Source: Lachnospiraceae bacterium (GTDB lineage: Bacteria > Bacillota > Clostridia > Lachnospirales > Lachnospiraceae). From it: a DNA stretch of 51,184 nt. Shown piece after piece: positions 48,196 through 51,184 of this stretch. Numbering within the stretch: position 1 is the stretch's first letter; each line of letters opens with the position of its first letter. A program made the position numbers and the translations under genes. The stretch spans positions 1 through 51,184 of the forward strand of contig JAFRSD010000016.1 of the NCBI GenBank assembly GCA_017427775.1, in the 5' to 3' direction. The notes beneath the pieces are model-generated. The model had not been told where the DNA came from and searched no databases. It saw only the letters and a list, made by a program, of their open reading frames with translations.

Positions 48196-50541
48196 TTACT
48201 GCATCCACCACAGCTGGTCCGCAATGGTCTTGTAGTAATTGTTATTTAAAATCGCACGCGAGATGTTGAACTTGTTCCGGACAATCGTCTTGTAGGAATC
48301 GAGGTACATCTTCTTGTATCCGTCGTCCCAGGTGTCTGCGCCGAGCAGCCACTCCGCTTTGCCGGTGTTCGCGTTGTAACGGACATAATCGGTTATGAAA
48401 CTGCTGTCCTTAAACTGAATGAGACCGAGGGAATCGGAGAAGATATCGGTACCCATGTACAGTCTCGAATCGTACTCGATACCCATCAAGTTCAGAACGG
48501 TAGGCAGAATGTCAAGGCTGCATGCCGCTTTCGTGATCGTCTGCGGGCGGATGTTCGGATTCCAGATGATCAGGTATTCCTTATACCGCTCGAAAGTCGG
48601 ATCGATCTTGTGCCCCGCGAGTTCGTTACGTGATGCCTCGGGAAGACCGTACGGATAGTGGTCGCCGGACATAACGATCAGCGTATTGTCAAGAACGCCG
48701 GCCTCGTCCAGTTTGGTGATCAGATAGTTGACCGCGTTCTCTAACTCGATATTGCAGGCGAGATAGCATTTGGCCTGTTCGCTGTAAGGAAGGTCTTTCA
48801 CCTCGTTACGGTGCTTGCGGCCCATCGCGTTATCGCCCCACTCATATACCATATGACCGCTCATGGTCATGAAGTATGCGTGGAAATGTTCCTCATTGAT
48901 GAACATCGGAATCGCCTGCTCCATCATCTCAAGGTCGGATTCCGGGAACTGCTCGGTAATGTTCAGACCACGGCCGCGGGCGATGAATTCATAGCCCATG
49001 TTGGGGTGGGATTTGTCGCGGTCATAATAGGTCGCGGAATGGTTGTGGAACGCATACGTTTTGTAGCCCATCGCGTTATAAATGTGTCCGAGGCAGCAGG
49101 CCATCACGTTTTTGGAAGAACGGCTGAAGCTGCTTGACTGCTGGATATCCGGAAGCAGACCCGTGCACACCGTGTATTCGCCGTCACTCGTACTCGTGAT
49201 CCAGTAAGGCGTATAGAAATTGTCAAAGTAGAATCCGCTGTGAACCATGCGGTAAAGCGTCGGCGTCGTATCCTCCCGGATTGCCAGCGGATGGAACGTC
49301 TCGCAGGTCATAACGATGAGGTTATAGCCTTCGAACATGCCGGTGTATTCGTTCTTGTTGGTCGGCGTCACATTTGCCAGATATTCGTTGATCGTCTTGA
49401 TCGAGCTGTTGGTCGACGTCGAAGCCATATAGCTGAAATCGAGATCGAGCACATGCGGCGAACGGTCAACCGGGGTCGGTGTCGGCGTCGGCGTAGCAAG
49501 CGGATCACGGTTCGGATCGGGCGTCGGCTCCTCGGTCGGAACCGGTGTCGGCGTCGAGATCGGCGGAGGAACCGGAAGCGGATCGACGTCGATAACGACC
49601 TCACCCACCGCCTTCTCGTCGTAAGTGATCACGCGGCACACATCCTGGATCAGGCCGACCATAATGCCGTTCTGGCGAACGCCGCGGTCGGGCTGCCACT
49701 CTTTATAAAAAGCATTGAATCGTCCGTTCAGACGGGATCCTTTGCTGTCGATCATGGAAAATACGATACCTGCACACAGCGCTCCCATCCCGACAGCGCG
49801 CAACATAAACCGGCCGGGAAGTCTCTTATGACGGTATCCTGCCTTCCAGCGAAGAACCGCATACGCGGCAAGCGGAACAAGAAGCAGCAGAACAAGCGGA
49901 AATCTCGACCAGAGCGCACCCACGCCGGCCTTCCAGAATTCCTTCGCGTCGCCCGCATTGCCCATTACGGAAAATGTAAGATAGTTATTAAATATCGCGT
50001 GATAAGTAGCCTGCACGCTGAACCATACGGTGATCGCGCCGAGCATGACCCAGGTTACGATCTTGGATGCAAAATCCTTCAGGAACCCGGTCGCAGCCGC
50101 ATACAAAAAACCGATCGCAGCCGCAAAAAAAAGAATATAGAAAACAGAACTGTCGTGTATTCCCTTATTCAGATAGATATGGAACATCACCTCGTCCCAC
50201 ACAAGAACGGCCGAGGGAAGGAACAACTGCAGCAGCACCGAACGGAAGGAGAATCGCTCCTTCTTCTTAACCGGCGGTGCATCCGGCAGATCATCAATGG
50301 ATTCTTTGAGAACATCCGGGAGGGAGGTCTCATCGAAGAGGATGGTGTGGAGGTTGAGGGCAGTTTCCTGAGAATCGCCGTCAACGGAATCACCGTTCAC
50401 GGAATCCTCGATCGATACCACTTCCGACAGATCGCCGATAGCATCGTCCTCGGCGTCCGCCTCGTCCGGAAAAGCGTTGTATATCACGCGCTCGTCGTCA
50501 AGAATCTCCTCCAACTCTCTGTTGTTCTTACTATCCGACAT
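48196..50541 (-). CDS. LtaS-like membrane sulfatase-fold protein (phosphoglycerol/teichoic acid type)
   Basis: The 781 residues have a very acidic cytoplasmic extension (1-95, many Asp/Glu), about five membrane helices (100-275), a Pro/Thr stalk (about 325-360, PTPVPTEEPTPDPNRDP) and an outside sulfatase-fold domain (about 400-780). Motifs match LtaS: metal Glu in VMTCETFHP, catalytic Thr in ITSTSDGEY, and Asp-His in MSGDHYPYG. Such enzymes transfer glycerol-phosphate to lipoteichoic acid or other surface glycans, or cleave such polymers. It is longer than S. aureus LtaS (646) mainly from the extension and stalk. AGAGG lies before ATG. Confidence 0.85.
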   Translation of the reverse strand: MSDSKNNRELEEILDDERVIYNAFPDEADAEDDAIGDLSEVVSIEDSVNGDSVDGDSQETALNLHTILFDETSLPDVLKESIDDLPDAPPVKKKERFSFRSVLLQLFLPSAVLVWDEVMFHIYLNKGIHDSSVFYILFFAAAIGFLYAAATGFLKDFASKIVTWVMLGAITVWFSVQATYHAIFNNYLTFSVMGNAGDAKEFWKAGVGALWSRFPLVLLLLVPLAAYAVLRWKAGYRHKRLPGRFMLRAVGMGALCAGIVFSMIDSKGSRLNGRFNAFYKEWQPDRGVRQNGIMVGLIQDVCRVITYDEKAVGEVVIDVDPLPVPPPISTPTPVPTEEPTPDPNRDPLATPTPTPTPVDRSPHVLDLDFSYMASTSTNSSIKTINEYLANVTPTNKNEYTGMFEGYNLIVMTCETFHPLAIREDTTPTLYRMVHSGFYFDNFYTPYWITSTSDGEYTVCTGLLPDIQQSSSFSRSSKNVMACCLGHIYNAMGYKTYAFHNHSATYYDRDKSHPNMGYEFIARGRGLNITEQFPESDLEMMEQAIPMFINEEHFHAYFMTMSGHMVYEWGDNAMGRKHRNEVKDLPYSEQAKCYLACNIELENAVNYLITKLDEAGVLDNTLIVMSGDHYPYGLPEASRNELAGHKIDPTFERYKEYLIIWNPNIRPQTITKAACSLDILPTVLNLMGIEYDSRLYMGTDIFSDSLGLIQFKDSSFITDYVRYNANTGKAEWLLGADTWDDGYKKMYLDSYKTIVRNKFNISRAILNNNYYKTIADQLWWMQ

Positions 50542-50718
50542 AAAAACCTCTGGTAACTCTCTATCCGCACCGCCGCCATACGCCGACGGTATTATACTAC
50601 AACTCTTATAACAACTCTCGTATTATAGCTTATGGAAGAAGCTTTTCCACCAATTTAACAAAAATATCATATTTTTTTCATGAAAGCAAGTAGGAAAAGG
50701 CATTTTGCGGGCAGGAGG

Positions 50719-50743
50719 AAAGGGCGTTCGAAAACGCCCTTTC
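50719..50743. terminator. Hairpin in the intergenic stretch
   Basis: AAAGGGCGTT pairs with AACGCCCTTT around a 5-base loop with short A/T tails. No gene clearly ends here, so it may belong to the upstream, unseen unit or to a mobile remnant. The stretch 50642-50718 holds nothing else I can name. Confidence 0.5.
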
Positions 50744-50772
50744 ATGTTTTGGGTATCCAAAGTGGTTGTCTT

Positions 50773-50835
50773 AAGTTTCTTATGGTTTACCTTTTTTGGG
50801 GTATCAAAAGTTTCTTGGGTTCTACCTTTTTGGGG
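50773..50835. repeat. Two degenerate ~35-bp direct repeats
   Basis: AAGTTTCTT starts at 50773 and 50808, each followed by a GGTT-like block, TACCTTTTT and GGGGT. They lead into the 13-bp G-rich repeat. Confidence 0.6.
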
Positions 50836-50877
50836 TCTTTCCGTGGGGTCTGTTAGTGGGGTCTCTCCGTGGGTGTA
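50832..50877 (+). repeat. G-rich 13-bp tandem repeat
   Basis: GGGG(T) blocks start at 50832, 50845, 50858 and 50871, exactly 13 bases apart, with unit GGGGTCTTTCCGT and close variants. Directly before the likely left end of an insertion sequence. Confidence 0.75.
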
Positions 50878-50879
50878 GT

Positions 50880-51184
50880 GGGTCTGTAAAATTGAGAAAA
50901 ATACTAAAGGGAAGGGCTTGTTATTGTCCTTCCCTTCCTCTTTCCGTAAGATATGTTTGCAGACTATTTTACGTGAAGGAGGTTGTATGTATAATATCAC
51001 AGATTTATTAGACTTGTTTGATGAACACTTATGATTATGAGGAGCGGCTCTTTCGAATCAATCCACGATTGAGAAGGCTGAGGTTTCTGAAAGAACGCTA
51101 TGTTCAGTTCAATACAAGGAATGCAGGGCACCCGCAGACGGCGAAAAATGAAATAGAAACTCTGATAGCCGAATACTTTAATTC
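50880..51184 (+). mobile_element. Left part of an ISL3-like insertion sequence, cut by the window
   Basis: GGGTCTGTAAAATTGAG at 50880 looks like an ISL3-type terminal repeat. A 9-bp stem hairpin (AAGGGAAGG 50907-50915 with CCTTCCCTT 50928-50936) follows, a common shield against outside transcription, then AGGAGG and a transposase start at 50987. The right end and target duplication are outside the window. Identification of the family is by impression of the coding remnant and the end sequence. Confidence 0.55.
50987..51184 (+). pseudogene. ISL3-like transposase, internally deleted, 3' end outside window
   Basis: After AAGGAGG, ATG 50987 opens only MYNITDLLDLFDEHL and stops at 51034. ISL3-type transposases often start MYNI.DLL. 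From 51021, in another frame, an open stretch runs to the window edge and reads NTYDYEERLFRINPRLRRL, LKERYVQFNTRNAG, like the late part of such transposases. So the N-terminal zinc and catalytic core regions appear deleted, with the junction around 51015-51035. A functional short gene starting at 51021 is possible but lacks a ribosome site. Confidence 0.55.

Noticed and set aside
49240-50556. Rightward 438-codon open frame
   Set aside because: Antisense to the LtaS-like gene; Arg/His-rich with no domain.
50623-51000. Leftward 125-residue frame
   Set aside because: It runs through the G-rich repeats and the IS end, has no ribosome site or protein-like pattern, and is best explained by chance.

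Overview
The window looks like a chromosomal segment of an anaerobic, low-GC Gram-positive gut or rumen Clostridia, most likely Lachnospiraceae. The reasons are strong AGGAGG ribosome binding sites, sigma-A type promoters, a FabK-type fatty acid operon in the clostridial order (acpP-fabK-fabD-fabG-fabF-accB-fabZ-accC-accD-accA), Thr-Pro-rich linkers in surface proteins, and intracellular carbohydrate enzymes. No rRNA, tRNA or CRISPR array was found. The assignment is by eye and was not tested by a search.

Region 1-4830 is AT-richer accessory DNA with much decay. It holds the end of an AraC regulator and a TetR-flavodoxin-nitroreductase-aldo/keto reductase operon. The last gene of that operon is a carboxymuconolactone decarboxylase start fused out of frame to an SH3b tail. 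Beyond it lie a truncated MATE gene, a small gene bracketed by two look-alike hairpins, and a 28-bp tandem repeat. Region 4833-18211 is core-like: rlmD, a YerC-type repressor, a DUF1836 protein, pcrA, a tiny Cys-rich membrane protein, a solute-binding protein with an HtrA protease, a glutamine cyclotransferase-like protein and a heterodimeric ABC exporter with one degenerate ATP site.

Region 18379-31216 has a barrel-type enzyme of unknown specificity, then a long leftward operon for fatty acid synthesis with an AMP-forming acyl-CoA synthetase at its far end. The operon has no fabH. It is divergent from a MerR/BmrR-like regulator, and the shared spacer has the classic MerR layout: a 19-bp gap between -35 and -10 filled by a perfect palindrome. 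Region 31311-35230 is a run of four uncharacterised membrane-anchored proteins.

Region 35423-48018 includes a carboxylesterase-GH43 fusion (xylan debranching is the likely theme) and a GH27 alpha-galactosidase with an AraC regulator. Between them is a surface/polyphosphate-type cluster: a lipoprotein of the DUF4353 type, a two-component system, a VTC-domain protein, a DUF4956 membrane protein, a phosphodiester glycosidase and a small membrane protein. The same TTTCGT direct repeat at 11-bp spacing sits upstream of both the lipoprotein gene and the VTC gene, so the two-component system probably controls both. This cluster and the MerR-fatty acid module are the best candidates for undescribed biology. 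The window ends with an LtaS-like sulfatase-fold membrane protein (48196-50541), a G-rich 13-bp tandem repeat, and the left end of an ISL3-like element whose transposase appears internally deleted.
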